Source of the DNA: an uncultured Flavobacteriaceae bacterium
Lineage (GTDB): Bacteria; Bacteroidota; Bacteroidia; Flavobacteriales; Flavobacteriaceae
Reading direction: 5' to 3'
DNA length: 7,678 nucleotides
Assembly: GCA_913031655.1 (NCBI GenBank)
Contig: CAJWFY010000068.1
Coordinates: forward strand, 1 to 7,678
This document shows positions 6,751-7,678 of the stretch, piece by piece; position 1 is the stretch's first letter, and every line of letters starts with the position of its first letter. A program made the position numbers and the translations under genes. Below the pieces are notes generated by a model that saw nothing but the letters and a program-made list of their open reading frames with translations, searched no databases and was not told where the DNA came from.

Positions 6751-7678
6751 AGAAATTCCAGACCAAACCAAATCTTACTGAAAAATCTCTATATGGATAA
6801 GACGGAGAAGAATAAAAATTATTCCCCGTTAAACTTGAATTAAAGTGTTCAGCTTTCAAAAATAACCTAGTCTGCTTTATTTTTGCATTCACAAATACAT
6901 CTATCAATGGAAATCCTCCAATTTTCTTTTCATTTTGTATATGAAATGAGCTAACAAGTGGATTATATTCATTAGAATAGAATTTGGAAAAATATTTAAC
7001 GCTCAAACCAGTCTGAAAAAACATTGCACCTTTTAAAATAGTATCAGAATAATAAACAGTGTTTCTAATTAAAAATTCTGGTAGATTTAAAAAATCTTTT
7101 TTTTGTCTAACTTTTTGAAAAACTAAAGAGTTGTCAAAATTAAATTTTCCATATTTAAATTCTTTTTGCCATTTTATTTTTAAATACTTGATTGTTGAAT
7201 CTAATTGATTAACAATTGGTAATAAACTTTGGTTTCCTTCGTTAAACCCTACATTATTATCAACTAAAGAAAAGTAAGTGTAATTATTTATTATCCTGAA
7301 ATCTAATCTAAAATTTCCTGAAATTTTAGATGCAAAACTCATATAAAAATTCTTAGTTTGAATTTTTTTAATATTATTATTCCAATTTAAATCAAGATAA
7401 CTGCTTTTATACAATTCATAATAAAGACCAGGATGTTTGTTTACAAAATTTAACCCTATTTGATTTCGAAATTTAACGTTATTTACAGGGCTAATATTAA
7501 AATCTATTATATCTCCCAATCTATCACCAAAAAGATTTTTAGAAATTTTAGTTTTAAATTTATACCCAAATAAATTTTTATTTAATTTAAATGAAATTGC
7601 ATTTTCATTTTCATTAAGCACTAAACTTTGATCCGATAAAGAATTAGATTTATAATTGTAATTATAATTAGTATAAAT
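6743..7678 (-). CDS. Putative outer-membrane porin, Bacteroidota type (Porin_10-like), C-terminal part cut by right window edge
   Basis: Probable outer-membrane beta-barrel protein. The frame is open from the right edge to TAA at 6745-6743 and gives 311 residues. A GTG at 7621-7619 could be mistaken for a start, but the frame continues upstream without a stop through 19 more codons (Tyr/Asn-rich, then Ser-rich), so the true start and any signal peptide lie outside the window. Polar and aromatic residues alternate as in transmembrane beta-strands, for example NFYMSFASKISGNFRLDFRI and FLKAEHFNSSLTGNNFY. The end, YPYRDFSVRFGLVWNFFN, is an aromatic terminal strand as expected for assembly by the BAM machinery. 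I recognise the AEHFNSSLTG...YPYRDFSVRFGLVWNFF block from Bacteroidota 'putative porin' proteins (Pfam Porin_10), typically 600 or more residues, so roughly half may be present. Substrate is unknown. The gene is convergent with gltD and no functional link is evident. Family call fairly firm; pore activity is inferred. Confidence 0.83.
   Translation of the reverse strand: MYTNYNYNYKSNSLSDQSLVLNENENAISFKLNKNLFGYKFKTKISKNLFGDRLGDIIDFNISPVNNVKFRNQIGLNFVNKHPGLYYELYKSSYLDLNWNNNIKKIQTKNFYMSFASKISGNFRLDFRIINNYTYFSLVDNNVGFNEGNQSLLPIVNQLDSTIKYLKIKWQKEFKYGKFNFDNSLVFQKVRQKKDFLNLPEFLIRNTVYYSDTILKGAMFFQTGLSVKYFSKFYSNEYNPLVSSFHIQNEKKIGGFPLIDVFVNAKIKQTRLFLKAEHFNSSLTGNNFYSSPSYPYRDFSVRFGLVWNFFN

Noticed and set aside
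1..7678. Mobile element, CRISPR array, defence or other undescribed multi-gene system
   Set aside because: All four genes have recognisable housekeeping or membrane families, they fill almost the whole window, and I saw no terminal inverted repeats, spaced direct repeats, transposase or integrase motifs, or tRNA-like sequence.

Overview
The window is a stretch of an AT-rich (roughly 30% G+C by eye) bacterial chromosome. It very probably comes from a Bacteroidota organism, and a marine-type Flavobacteriia relative is my best guess. The reasons are a C-terminal fragment of a Bacteroidota-style outer-membrane 'putative porin', weak or absent Shine-Dalgarno sequences, heavy Lys/Asn/Ile use, and a GltB N-terminus in the form I associate with that phylum. 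The genus cannot be fixed from the sequence alone.

Layout, left to right. (1) Positions 1-577, minus strand: the first 192 codons of a NhaD-type Na+/H+ antiporter, cut by the left edge. (2) Positions 578-739: a 162-bp divergent intergenic region that must hold the promoters for nhaD (leftward) and gltBD (rightward). (3) Positions 740-5284 and 5290-6750, plus strand: gltB and gltD, the large and small subunits of NADPH-dependent glutamate synthase (GOGAT), 5 bp apart and clearly one operon. (4) Positions 6743-7678, minus strand: the last 311 codons of a beta-barrel porin-like protein, converging on gltD with an 8-bp tail-to-tail overlap and running off the right edge.

GltB and GltD form one enzyme. 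GltB releases ammonia from glutamine in its N-terminal amidotransferase domain and channels it to the FMN site, where 2-oxoglutarate is converted to glutamate. GltD takes electrons from NADPH through FAD and iron-sulfur clusters and passes them to GltB. With glutamine synthetase (not in this window) this is the GS-GOGAT route of ammonium assimilation. All the key residues I looked for are present, so both subunits look functional. The antiporter (sodium and pH homeostasis at the inner membrane) and the porin-like protein (outer membrane) are neighbours with no evident functional tie.

This is an ordinary core-genome region. I found no mobile element, CRISPR array, RNA gene, phage or defence gene, and no credible undescribed system. 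The findings are small-scale: a minimal open frame abutting the nhaD start, a GltB start-site ambiguity that decides propeptide length, a palindrome supplying both convergent stop codons, and a few local sequence oddities.
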